Shown: piece by piece, positions 49,748 to 61,163 of the stretch | How the letters are laid out: every line of letters starts with the position of its first letter | How positions within the stretch are numbered: the first letter of the stretch is position 1 | From: Andrena cerasifolii | Taxonomy: Eukaryota > Arthropoda > Insecta > Hymenoptera > Andrenidae | DNA length: 64,000 bases | Assembly (NCBI RefSeq): GCF_050908995.1 | Contig: NC_135128.1 | Coordinates: forward strand, 11,561,114-11,625,113 | Direction of reading: 5' to 3' | Position numbers and translations under genes: made by a program | The notes under the pieces: model-generated | Database searches by the model: none | Told to the model about the DNA's origin: nothing | The model's input: only the letters and a program-made list of their open reading frames with translations

Positions 49748-49763
49748 TAATTTATCGCGGTCG
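49748..49763 (+). promoter_or_regulatory. 16-mer TAATTTATCGCGGTCG, copy 2
   Basis: Exact match to 27008-27023. It is followed by ATATCGCGCGATCG, itself palindromic. A regulatory role is only a guess. Confidence 0.3.
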
Positions 49764-50067
49764 ATATCGCGCGATCGTCTCACCGCGCGCGCCGCGCCGG
49801 TCCGGCCGCGCTTCGTACCAGCGGAAATTATTCGATCGCCTATGAAATTGGTGTAAAACCACAACGAGATTTAAAAAATGATTTCGTCGGACGATATTCC
49901 GGGGAGATCGGCGCGCAAACATAATATTTACACAAATTACAATTCCACGCTTAAATCCCGTTTAGTCTATCTTTATGCGTCTATGTCGAATCAATATTAC
50001 GAATACATATTTACGAGCAAATTCACCTGGAAACCACCAATAAGCCGCGGCCTCGTATACATTTCCC

Positions 50068-50082
50068 GGCGCGGCGCGGCGC
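50068..50082. repeat. dispersed GGCGCGGCGCGG motif (copy)
   Basis: Exact 12-mer match, extended by GCG at the right. Confidence 0.7.
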
Positions 50083-50589
50083 AATCGTTGCCAGCGCGGC
50101 CGAGATTTTGATTTTCGTTCTTCGTTCATTTATTTGTTTTTCCCTTTTTACCGAAAAATCTGCCGATTTACGAGGGCACCGTTTCCATCGCATCGACATT
50201 ACCGCGCGTATCTGGTTACGCGCTTTCATTCGTTTATTTATCGCACGGAAATTTCACTGATTAGTATCGTGCGGACTGCACTAATGCGTTGTCTCGTAAT
50301 TCATCGATTTTAACGGGGCTGACCACGCCGGTCCATTGAATCCTCTGGCACGTCCCCCTGCCGCGCGGTGGTTCGCTCTGTCGCCCGGTGACATTTGCGT
50401 ATCGTGACGAGGTCGCGAAAAATTATGGATAATCCTGCTACGTTTCCCCGATTTACGACCGCGCCATCGGCAAAACTACGCCCGCTACTTTATCCTTTCG
50501 CTTACCTACTCCAACCGACACCCCAGTTTCACAGCTGCGAAGCATCCTTCCTTTCGCGGAATGCGGAATTTACGCAATTAGCCTTAAGG

Positions 50590-51326
50590 AGTAATGACAC
50601 TGTAGAGCCCGGAACGGCAGCTTGATTTTGAGGATATTTTTTTGCGAGTAGGTATAGTGAATGGAATATAAATTCTGTTTGAATAGCTTTATTGTAGGTA
50701 CATATCTTGAAATATCATCACAAATTTTTAAAAAATTTTTTAATACAAAATGTCAGCGCCACAGCTCGACAAAAGGAGCTTCTTCTGAAAAAGTGTCCTG
50801 GGCCGGAAAGATTTCTCCTTCAATTTTTTACCTAGATCAAAAAACCAAAAATTGTTGAGTTCTATGTCAGATTATCTCGGGAAGTGCGCGAGGAAATTAA
50901 AAAATACTGTTTTTTGTAGGAATGGGGCGTGATTGAACAAAATGTTTCAACAATTTCGAGGTTGTGGCAGTTCCGTGTTTTGTTCAATCACGCACCATTC
51001 TTACAGAAATCAGTATTTTTTAATTTCCTCGTGTAATTCCCGAGATAATCTTATATAGACCTAAAAAATTGTCGGTTTTTTGTTCTAGATCAAAAATTGA
51101 TAGAGAAATCATTCCGGCCGCGAAACACTGTTTTTCAGAAGAAGTTTCTTTTATTAAGCTATGGCGCTGCCATTTTGTATTAAAAAATTTTTTAAAAAAT
51201 TATGCTGATACTTCAAGGTATGTACAATAAAGCCCTTCAAACAGATTTTGTATTTCATTCACTACACTCGCGTAAAAAAATTCTCAAAATCAGGCTGCCT
51301 TTCCTAGCACTACAGTTGTCATTACT
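50590..51326. mobile_element. 737-bp foldback (near-complete palindrome) element
   Basis: The sequence is an imperfect palindrome over almost its full length. It starts AGTAATGACACTGTAG and ends with the inverse of AGTAATGACAACTGTAG. Long matching pieces include GCAGCTTGATTTTGAG, TTTTTTAATACAAAATG, TTATCTCGGGAA and GAGGAAATTAAAAAATACTG, with a centre near 50960. TA may be the target duplication (TA-ATGAC at the left, GTCAT-TA at the right), which would place it with mariner-type MITEs, but this is not certain. Arms of about 360 bp could fold into a long hairpin if transcribed. Confidence 0.85.
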
Positions 51327-52483
51327 AGCGAAAGCCTGTGACAAAACGTAACTTCTCGGACGTTGTAAAGGAGTGGTAAAGTTGCAACTTGTCGAGCCCA
51401 GAGTGGAATTGTGTCCCAGAAATGAAACAAACCTAACTCGAAAGCTCTCGAAAGCTCTGGCTAAAACGGCGTAACGGATGGAGAAATAGGTAGCTATGTG
51501 GGGTACTCGCCTCGATAGTCGTTATCAAACGATGAATCTACTCTGCGTTCTCTTTCCGCACCACCATCTCTCGCTCGCGCGTACGCTTCGTTTACCTACT
51601 ATTACCGCTCCCCCCCGGTTCTATGCTATTCGTGACTATCCAACTTTGCCGCCAAAATTATGGCATCGGGACGGAGGATTCACCGATTCACCGCCGCGCT
51701 GCAAAGTCCGTGGTCGCGAGCTTATGTACGTTCGCGTCCGTTTCAGTACCGGAAGCTCCTGCTCCTTCACGCGCACATACCTCCTTGCATCTCTCCGCGG
51801 GCAGTTTTCTTTTATGTCGGCTGAAATTTAAAATACATCCCCGGCGCTTAACAGTTAACTTGGAGGTGGATTCTACTCGGAGGTGGTGGCCTACTCCGGG
51901 CTTACCGATCTTGGAACCTTTCCAGCTCGCGGAATCAAGGATCAGAAAGTTGGAAGCTACGCATTTTGTCGCGATATCTTGCGGCGGGGGAGATTGGTGA
52001 TAATTTTCGTAAATTCGTTGAAGATAGAGAGAGAAATTAGTGGGCGAAAAACGGATGATATCTTTGGCTGGTTCGGTTGGTTGGCGATAGAACGAGGAAA
52101 AGGGAAGGGGTGGGTGGGAGTGTACACTGTACATAGCTGGGCGATGGTTAGCGAGGATCCGTTTAACGTAGTTTCGGCCGTTCGAGCGGCAAATCCATCA
52201 GGCGGCTGCCTCGGCATCGCATCCCCCACGGGGCGGATAAATACTTATTTAACGCGCTTATGCATGCAGCCGCGGTAGCGATACGACCCGTAAATCTGTC
52301 CGAGGAAGCACAATGCTGCTAATTATATACATTCCCGTGACGCGCGAGAGGGAGGTTTGGGGAACAGCAGCGGGGAGAGCCGGTGAGAGGTCGATAGGGA
52401 GAAAGACGGAGAAAGAGAAGGCGACCTCTGGTACCCCAGGAACGGCGAGCCGCGGCTCCGAACCCCCGCCTCCCTTCCCCGAA

Positions 52484-52517
52484 CCATGCCATACCATACC
52501 ATACCGTACCGTACCGT
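52484..52517. repeat. (CCATA)/(CCGTA)n pentanucleotide repeat
   Basis: About seven 5-bp units, CCATA changing to CCGTA half-way. Confidence 0.9.
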
Positions 52518-53954
52518 CGGCTCAAAAGACTCGCAGATTTATTGCCAAAGAGAGAAGGGAAAATGTCGACCTAAGCTCATACGTACAGGCCTGGCAGTTT
52601 GTATGCCTGCGCACTCTCCGTCTAGAGAAGCTACGAATCTAGAGAGAGAGTGAGAGAGAACGAGTATCTGAAGAGCGAGCGTGCTAGGATATCGGAAGGG
52701 GTGGCTCGTAGAATGAGCGGTGCTGGAGGGTGAAGAAGACGAGGGGAACGGTTACCAGCGGGGAGGGGAGGGGTAGCAGTAACTGGCAGTAGAGGAAAGA
52801 GAACGAAGCTATAAATTCCATCCCTCCGCGTCTCCGCTCGTCGTGCTATATCGCTGATTTATAAATATGACTGTAGCGAAGTATAATAATACCTACGTAC
52901 GTATCCACCAAGCCGCGTTGGTGCCCTCTCCAGCTCTCTCTCGCTCTCTCTCTCTTCTCCACCCTGCTAGCTCCCTAGCACGTTGTCCACTGTTCTCTGC
53001 TGTCTCATCTTCGTCTTTCCTTCTTCGACTTTATCATCGACCCCGATACGATCTGTCTCTGCTCGCGATACGTGGAATGCCTAGGACGGGAGAGAGCGAA
53101 GAAGGGGGAGAGACGACAGGCGGGACCCGTTCACGCGTGGACTTTACTGTTTCTCGGCCTCGGTGAAGCTTAGAGGCAACTAGCTGAACAGACCGATTGG
53201 TCGATCAGTCGATCGACCGACCTACCATCAGCCTCTCCTCCACGACGGTTCGCGTTGCTTCGCTTTGCTTCACTTTGCCTTACCTCGGCGGACCGTTACG
53301 CCGTCTTGCTCGGCTGCCTGTGCCGTAATTGAAAATTGATTTACGCGGTCCAGGCTGTCAGTCGCTCTGGCAAAGACGAGTGGAGGAGGTTGGCTCGTTT
53401 CGCGAGGGTAGCTGCTCTCTCCTCTCGCTGCCGGTGCTGCTGACTCTGGCGATGAGACCGGAGAAATACGGTTGAAGAGGGGAATGGTGAACCGGGAGCA
53501 AGACGAGTGGCGTGTCTGATTGTGAGAAGAGGAACGTGGGAGGAGCGATGAGACGTGATAGTAGTTGAACGCGGAAGAGCAAAAGGGCGGAGAAGGCGTC
53601 GCGCTGCGTCGCGAGAAGGAAGAAACACCGCGGAGAAATACAAAAACCAGACTCGAACGTGGCATCGTCCCCTTACAGCATAACGTCAGTGGCAGAGTAT
53701 AATCAGGATTTGTAGCGAGGCACGAAGTCGCAGCCGCGGCAGTACGGCGCAGAGAGCGTCCGGGCCAGACCGGACGGCTTGCAGAGGAGGACGAGAGGTA
53801 CGATAGGTTGGAGTGGGCTTCGTGGGGCAGGAAGCGGAGGCGCGGGTGAGACGCTCGGCCGCGTTATTAAGGCGCGACAAGAACTCTGCCGTGATGAGCG
53901 AGCCGCCGTGCCAGAAGATACCGGCAGTGATTTATGCGACAGGGACATCCACCG

Positions 53955-54005
53955 AGCGCATCGAGCGCACCGACCGCACCGCACCGCATCGCACCAACCA
54001 CCACC
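53955..54005. repeat. (CGCAC)-type degenerate repeat
   Basis: Degenerate 5- and 10-bp units around CGCACCG and CATCG. Confidence 0.65.
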
Positions 54006-54579
54006 ACTGCCGAGCCCCAACAACCACTCTCCCTGTATCGTCTTGCGACCAAACGGCCGCTACCCTTTTAGTGCCGTTTCACTGCCGCGATTCCCTTTCC
54101 CTTTTCCTGCCCCTGTCAAACGATGACTTACCCAAACAACATCGCTATATAGGACGAATCTTCGCCTCTATTGCGCGCAAAAATCTACCCTGTATCGCCA
54201 CAGATGGCTACCCAATTCCCGTAAACGGGATCCTTATGCGATCTCTTTGGACGCCTCTTTCAACTCTCCTATCGTGCGTGTCTGCTTTCCGTCCTGTCGC
54301 GATCCTGTTTTTCTCGTATTCCAGCTCTTTCCTTTTCTTTCTTACGGACGAACACACACGCAGTCTCGTTCCCTCTCGTTCTCTCTGTATATCTATCCAT
54401 CTATCTCTTCTAGCTGCCGTCACCAATAAGTCAAAGTTATCCCCGGCAGAGAAAAATGCCAGACGTTTCCCAGAGCAGAGAAAGGCCGGCTTTCTCTGGC
54501 GTGATTTGTGGCGACCGCTCGCTCAACTCACCGCGGCAATGAGTTGGTCAGTCGTAAATATCCTGGCAGACTCTTAGAC

Positions 54580-54700
54580 GGTGGACGGATGGACGGATGG
54601 ACGGATGGATGAGCGCGGAGGAGGGCCAGATAGCCGGATGGCCCGAATGGCCCGGATGGTTCGAATGGCTCGGATGGCCTGAATGGCCCGAATGGACGAA
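54580..54700. repeat. (GGAC GGAT)n and (ATGGCCCGA)-type repeats
   Basis: Four 8-bp GGACGGAT units are followed by about seven degenerate 9- to 10-bp units around GGATGGCCCGAATGG. Confidence 0.8.
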
Positions 54701-56477
54701 TGTTGGAGCACCAGAACGTTCGTGTTGTCGGCGAATTGCTATCTGCGCCCGAAATGTCCATCTACAGGCTACACGATTGAAATTAGTTTCCAGATCCTTT
54801 CTGAATTCGTGGCATCCGTGCCGACACAAGTTACACGAAGACTTGATACGTAGGTATACGTACCTGCTTTACTTTGCGCGAAGCAACTCCACCGAAAAAG
54901 AAGATGCTCGTATCTGGCCGAATTGCCGATCAAATTCACGATCCTCCGGTAACCCACCCACTTGGACGGTGAAGCACGGTTCAGCTCCACCCCCCCTTTA
55001 AATCACTCATTCTTTAATAATGGACAGATCCCATTATAATACCTAAGATTTATATCCGTAGCCCCGTTTTCTTTTTAGCGATAAATTTCATCGCCTTCTC
55101 TCCTCTTTTACCGTAGATTAGCAAACTGTCGACCGACGAACGATCTCCGTAAAGCCGACATCTAACGAACGTCTCGTAAATATTCAAGTAACTTTACTAC
55201 AAAGTACCCAACTGCAACGAATGGCGACTGATGTTTTAGTTTCGAGTTTCGACGAAGTCGATCGATCGTCAAACGAAACGGCAAGGGTGTTAGGTCCGGG
55301 GGTGGTAATCGATTATGCTCAACAGTTTTTCGCCACGATTCGCGGTCTGACTGCCGATAGAAGGACCCAGTCCCATAGGAGAGAGCGGGAAGCAGAAAGA
55401 GTTGAACAGGGAGAGGGAAGGAAAGAAGAAAAGGTTGCGTGGAACCACGTCGGGCCGGGTCGGACCGTGTCGCGTCGCGTCGACGCGACGTATGCATGAT
55501 CGGGGTGAACCGGACCTATAAATATCATCGAAACGCGTCAAATAAATCCGAAGCTTTCCCATGTTGCACACGTAAAGAGGGAACGGGGTGAGCGATGGTC
55601 CGATGGCTGTCACAAGAGTGACCCCTATTTATGGCCGAATTAAAGCGCGTCACCATTAATTTACATACCACAAGCGTACAATCGTAAAGGAACGTCAACG
55701 GCCGTCTGGAATTCCACGCCGCATGACGATTCTTAGCACTCCGGACGTTGCGGTTCGTATTTCTGCGCGCAATAATTTCTCACGACAACACTGACGCCGC
55801 GGCCGTATCGCGATAACGCGAAACTTTTCGATTTGCGCATTTTCATTGGACGCGTTTCTATTGTATCAGAAGTACTGTGAGAAGAACGAACACCGGGAGC
55901 AAGGGGGGGGAGGGGGAGAGAGAGAACGCGAGCGCGTGTGCCTGTATGCGTAGCTAAGGGAGCTAAGGGTACCGAGGGAGTGAGAGATTCGAAGGAGAGG
56001 TAACGAGCCGGTCGATGCGCGCCATAAATTAGCAATTATTTAATTTTCGTAGGGCTCCAGGTCCTTAGACAGCTCTAAATCAGTCTCCGTTGCAAAAAGC
56101 ATAGATAACTATGACGCATGGCCCCCGGGAAGAGACAAGGGTGCGCTTACCGGATTGTGGCGGTGGTGACTCCGTTCGGATGGGCAGAAACGCGACGAAG
56201 GGGGCAAGAGAGAGAACACGAGAGACGGGAGGCGCGAAAGGGGAAAGAGGAGGAGATGGTCGGATCATGAAAAGGGGATGTCGAAGGAGTCAAGAGTCGA
56301 GAGAAGCTTGGACGAGGCGAAAGGAAACAAGGAGCGCGGGGCAGCAAGAGGAAAAAGGGCACGGGGAGAAAGATAAAGGGGTAAGAAGGGCAGAGTCGCG
56401 AAGAAAGCCGGCGCGGCTCGACACGACGCGCGGCGGTGGGGTAGTTGCCTCGTGAGCTGCACTGTGACGGCGCGACG

Positions 56478-57024
56478 CACAGTAGGCCGGATTTAATATT
56501 TGGCGCCTTTTGGGTCTATTTTGTAAGATATCGGAATACAATTTGCGCCGAAAAATAGGAAAAAATTATTCTTTTCTAATGATGTATAATTTAATATTTT
56601 TTTACATTTATTTTTCAGTTTTTTAACTTATTTGTGATAGAAAAAAATTTAATTCTGTTTATTTGGTACCATATTTAATGCCCTTTTCAGTAGTTTAAAT
56701 GGAATGTTCGGGAAGTTTTCGTTTCCATGTTATAAGCAAAAGTCGAATAATAAATGAATGCAGCCAAATATCGTTTTGTTTAAATTAAAGACCAATTTTT
56801 TTGCGCTAAACACCATCTTCTATTAGTAATTAATGAATATAGTGCCTACAATATAAACAGATCCTTTAGAAGTAAGAAATACTATATCCTATAAATGTAA
56901 GAAATATTAAATTACACATCATTAGAAAGGAATATTTTTTCCTATTTTTTTGGCGCAAATTTTATTCCGATATCTTAAAAAAAAAGACCCAAAAGGCGCC
57001 AAATTTTAAATCCGGCCCACTGTG
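56478..57024. mobile_element. CACAGTG-ended element with 5-bp CGACG target duplication
   Basis: The left end is CACAGTAGGCCGGATTTAAT and the right end, inverted, CACAGTGGGCCGGATTTAAA; the inverted repeats continue as TTTGGCGCCTTTTGGGTCT and AAGATATCGGAATA for at least 130 bp. CGACG lies on both sides (56473-56477 and 57025-57029); with one more base each side the flanks read GCGACGC. A heptamer-like CACAGTG terminus plus a 5-bp GC-rich duplication is the signature of Transib transposons. The 547-bp insert has no transposase and so would be non-autonomous. A 7-bp duplication with ACAGT ends is the alternative reading. Confidence 0.75.
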
Positions 57025-57136
57025 CGACGCGGCGGTGGTAACGGCAGAAGCGGAATCAGAAGCAGAGTCGGCAGGCGTGCTTCTGTTTCTCGCGTTTCTC
57101 GCACCGAGGACAGACATTGCTGGTTCGCCGCTGTCG

Positions 57137-57191
57137 CTGGTCTGGCTGGTTGGCTGGTTGACTGTCTGGATGGCTGGATGGCTGGATGGCT
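57137..57191. repeat. (GGCT)/(GGAT)n tetranucleotide repeat
   Basis: Degenerate TGGCTGGT and TGGATGGC units. Confidence 0.85.
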
Positions 57192-57289
57192 AAATGGGTG
57201 GTTGTACGATAACCGGTGGTGGGTGCACGGTATTGCTCTTGCTTCGTCGTTGTGTATGTAAATGTGGACGAGAGACGCGGAGGTCGGTG

Positions 57290-57412
57290 ACGAGGATGGA
57301 GAGGAAGAGTATGAGGATGAGGGTGAGGTTGAGGGCGAGGGTGATGGAGAGGTAGAGGCAGCGGTAGAGGTAGAGGTAGAGGTAGAGGTAGAGGTAGAGC
57401 TAGAGGGTGAGA
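57290..57412. repeat. (GGTAGA)/(GGATGA)n hexanucleotide array
   Basis: About 20 degenerate 6-bp units, with six perfect GGTAGA units near the end; gives Glu-Val and Glu-Gly frames without significance. Confidence 0.9.
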
Positions 57413-57613
57413 GAGAACCAGAGCGAGCGAACGAGCACACGGAGCTGGGCACAATGGCAACTAGTTTTAATTACAAAGTAAGGTGAAGCGATCAATCATA
57501 ATGATGTACGTGAGGCAGGCGCGGCCTCTGGGGTGTCGAGGGTGGGAAGCAGCGTCGTGGAGAAGGACGAGAAAGAGGAGAGGCGAAACGAAAAGGATGA
57601 GGGACGGCTGCTA

Positions 57614-57639
57614 GGGGGTAGGGGGTAGAGGGTAGGGGG
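57614..57639 (+). other. strong potential G-quadruplex
   Basis: Four G runs (5, 5, 3 and 5) are separated by TA, TAGA and TA. Confidence 0.7.
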
Positions 57640-58916
57640 AGGAAGGAGGGAGGACGGGGGTTAGCTGGCGGTGACGCGGAGGGACGAAGGGGGCCTTCGC
57701 GTACACTTTGCGTATAATTTACTGGCACTGGATATACCTGAAGTTATGCTATACCGATGCTGCCGCTGCGTCTCTTCGTTCCGCTGCTCGTTCTTCTTTC
57801 TCCGTTCTTCCAAAGCCGTTTTCGCCAGCGCCGACCGATAGAGCAAAGGGTTCTTGCACGCCTTCTCCTCCCTCCTTGTTTTTCTCCCTTCACTTCTTTC
57901 CTCTCTTCTCGCTGTTTTATCCACCATCTCGTTTCCTCCCTTTCTTCAATTTCTATCCGCATTCTCTCGTTTCTCATCTCTCTGTCTGGCGCTCCACCGA
58001 GTCGAGTCGTCTCGTCGTCTCTTTCATTCGGCCTTCGTTTCTCCCTGTCTATGACTTCTTGGTGCCACGTCTGGCAGACTGGCCGCCATAACTCTCGGTC
58101 GCTCCCTCCGAAATATCTGATGCGCCACGCGATATTTACGATCGGCAGTCGCCTGGCAAACCCTGGCGCTGAAAGCCTGACGGCGCAGCGTTCTTCTTCT
58201 CTTTCCGTTCCGACGAATATCGCGCGTCTCGCGTCTTGCGCCTCGTCGCGTCTTTCGAACCTTTAGCAATCACGGCGGAGACCACGACCGCAACCGTGAT
58301 AGCGATACCGACGCCGCGCCCGCGCCGCCCGAGAGATGAACGCGCGCAAACTTTACTTCCGATCGTTCGAAAGATGGGAAGCGCTTGAGAATTCCCGCGG
58401 CACGGTGTAGCAGGGGTAACGGAACGGCCATCACCCTTGATGGTCGGTTCACGCGGGACACGTACAAGCGATACGGTCGTGAATATTGCGAGCGTCGGTA
58501 TTTTGAGCCAGCGTGACGAGCGGTGATGGGGATCCGCCTCGGTTTCTCCTTGTGTGGTTCGCCGCAAGAACTCGCTGCGAGTGCCCTTCTCAGCCTACCT
58601 CGGCGATTTCTCTACATCCGTCTCCCTTTCGCTCGGCGCTCCGCTCTGCCCTTCTACTTCTCGCCACCGAGATCATCCGAGCTGGTCTCTATGTACCTAT
58701 GGTCTCGAGCGCGCGCCGCCTAATTCAAACGCAACAGCGTGACGAGCCAGTGTCCATCGAACCATTCGATTATACGTCTGGCTGTGCACCTTGCGTTTTC
58801 TTGGATGAACGCGTCGCGTCGTAGCCGGTTACATAGGTGCGCGGTTCGGTATACACACGAATTTCTTAACCTGACCGTTGTCGGCGCGTGTACCTCTCGA
58901 CGAGATGAATCATTAA

Positions 58917-59491
58917 GGGGTTATACCTAGTCAGGAGGCCGAAGAGAGGCGAGTATTTGTGATTTTTTTTTGAAGATGCGGAAGCATATATTTTTACAAA
59001 ACTTTTTGCGCTTAAAAGAGCAACATTTAAAGAACATTTGGTAATTTTTTCGGAGAAAAATATTTACGTTTATAATAAAATAACAACCGACATCCAAGAA
59101 GCATTCTTTCGTACAAAAATCACGCGAAAAAATCAGGATTACAACTTTAAATATCCGCCATTTTGTTTTAAATTAATATTTCGGATAATTCTCTCCGTCA
59201 ACCTGAGGATACATTAATATAATAACGAAATCTTTTTTGTTTTCTGATTTTAGATAATCTGGTTCCGAATGGCAGTGCTCATCGCAAAACCAAATTTTTA
59301 AAAATACATCTTGGATGTCGGTTGTTATTTTATTATAAACGTAAATATTTTTCTCCGAAAAAATTACCAAATGTTCTTTAAATGTTGCTCTTTTAAGCGC
59401 AAAAAGTTCTGTAGGAATATATGCTTCCGCTTTTTCAAAAAAAATTCACAAACATTCGCCTCTTTTCGGCCGCCTGACTAGGTATAACCCC
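58917..59491. mobile_element. TTAA-flanked foldback MITE, asymmetric palindrome (copy 2)
   Basis: TTAA (58913-58916 and 59492-59495) flanks a 575-bp inverted structure with ends GGGGTTATACCTAGTCAGG. The right arm is long (about 385 bp) and corresponds to the single arm of copy 1 at 1767-2171. The left arm is shorter (about 190 bp) because an inner part is deleted next to the hairpin centre (TTTCGTACAAAAATCACGCG). A 65-codon minus-strand frame (59173-59370) matches that in copy 1, but most substitutions between the two change the amino acid, so it is not under protein selection. Confidence 0.88.
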
Positions 59492-59495
59492 TTAA

Positions 59496-61161
59496 TGTAA
59501 AACCTCGTGGCTAACAATCTCGCGATCCGAAACACTCGACTGTTATGCGAGCTAACCGACCACGGCACTTTATTAAGACTTTCGGATAATCTTTGGAAAA
59601 CGTAATGGAAACGATAATTACGCTAACGTGATGACAAAGCCCACGCATCCCGCACCCGTTTCCCCTATGAATTACCTATCGCGATGTCCAGTTCACAGTG
59701 GCACAAACGAAACACGCGAACACGTCCACCTTCCACTTCGACCTCTTGCTCGTGAACGGAGACTTATCGGAGGAGGAGGTATCTCGGCATAATCTCATAA
59801 CAGTGGATGCTTTCCCATTGGACGAGGATCGGAAAGGACGATGGTTAAACGGTAGGTATTAGCGTGTACAGAGGGCAAGCGAGGCATCCGAGATGATCGC
59901 GTCGATCTATCGGTCTCCAAAGCAGAAAAAGGATGACAATGATACCTATCTGGGACACTGCAGGAGAAGCGAGGCGTGTCGCAAAGCGTCCAGCTGTACA
60001 GCTACGTCGCTGCTTATCGTGTCCGTGAATGCGAGTAATTTCGCGCGACTAATTAGTCTCTCGTTAGCGAACGCGGCCGTTCTACAAGCGACAACGCGGG
60101 AAGGAGATAATTTTGCAATACAAATCCACGACTTATCGGCCTTGGCTGCCCTACCACCCTGCCGCCCTTCCATCTCGTTCACCGGACTTGCCTCCTTCGC
60201 GTTCCGCCGCGCCGCTGCGAGTTCGCGAAGCGATTAATTAAATTCTCGGGTAATCAAATGTGTCACTCAACCGTCCAGTTTTAATTAAAGTTCGGACATT
60301 ATCTATTTGCTTTATCACCGGTGAGGCGACTAGTATCGACTCTACCGGAGCCAAGAACTGGCAAGGGATCGAGGGCAAACGGACGAGCGTCAAATCGACG
60401 GGCGAGGAACGCGTCCGATCGGGAATGTCGTAGCCGCGCGGATCGCGGATCGCGTTTAGCAGTTCGCAGTGTATCCGGGAAATAAATTTGCCACTGCTAC
60501 AGCCTTATTGGTCTAGAAACGAAGACGTAAGACTTTCCAACTGTCATCTTTTCCTCCTTCGATTAGAGCCTTCGACGTCTTCAGAGCCACAGCCCCAGCC
60601 GTTGCCATCTTCGTTGCCTTGAGCGTCGTCGTCATCTTCGTCGTCCTCGTTCCCGTTGCCACTGTCACCGCCACCGCCACCGCCAGCACCACCGTGGCTC
60701 GTAGCCGCGCTTGCCTCCGTCAGTAAGACGGTTTTACGTCTTATGAGTTGCCAACTGCGGCACCTCTTCTATTCCTCGCAATGATTTCGTCGCAATCACC
60801 CTCATCCTACCGGGTGCCAGAACCCTCGACGGGGCGGTAATATCGGAGAATGGCGCGACGAAAGTACGGGAGGTGGAGAGGCCGACCGACACTTTTGTCA
60901 ATACACGTGGAACGAATGAGAAAGACCATCGCCGAAACAGACGGTCTCTCTCTCTCTCTTTCTCTCGGCGCGGCGTTGTCGCTATAAAGACCACTCGTGT
61001 CATTTCGCAATGACGAAACTTTACCCCGAATTCTCTCTTTCCCTCGTCCTTCCGTTCCTTCTGCCAGACCTAATTCCCCTCCGTAAAGACTCTGCCGCCA
61101 CTACTCCCGCTGCATCTGCTCTTGCTTATCCGTTCCCTCAGCGAAGGTAGAGAGAGTTTGA
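59496..61161. other. GC-rich stretch, no gene recognised
   Basis: Unique sequence; a CT run at about 60947-60965 and GTC/CCG trinucleotide-rich sequence near 60630-60700 are the only structure I see. Confidence 0.5.
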
Positions 61162-61163
61162 TA

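Larger units (their letters stand above)
49239..50589. other. unique sequence, no gene recognised
   Basis: Nothing recognisable apart from the second copy of TAATTTATCGCGGTCG (49748-49763) and a copy of the dispersed GC motif near 50068. Confidence 0.5.
51327..56471. other. GC-rich stretch, no gene recognised
   Basis: Unique sequence with small repeats. A 254-codon plus-strand frame (53813-54577) overlaps several others; it has no domain that I can name and is rich in Ser, Arg and Thr, so I leave it out as a gene. Confidence 0.5.
57031..58912. other. GC-rich stretch with simple repeats, no gene recognised
   Basis: Contains a GGCT/GGAT repeat (57137-57191), a GGTAGA-type array (57290-57412) and a G-quadruplex motif (57614-57639). 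Short frames on both strands; no recognised exon. Confidence 0.5.

Noticed and set aside
53813..54577. 254-codon plus-strand frame as a gene
   Set aside because: No recognisable domain, no splice or promoter context, and overlapping frames of similar size in the same bases.
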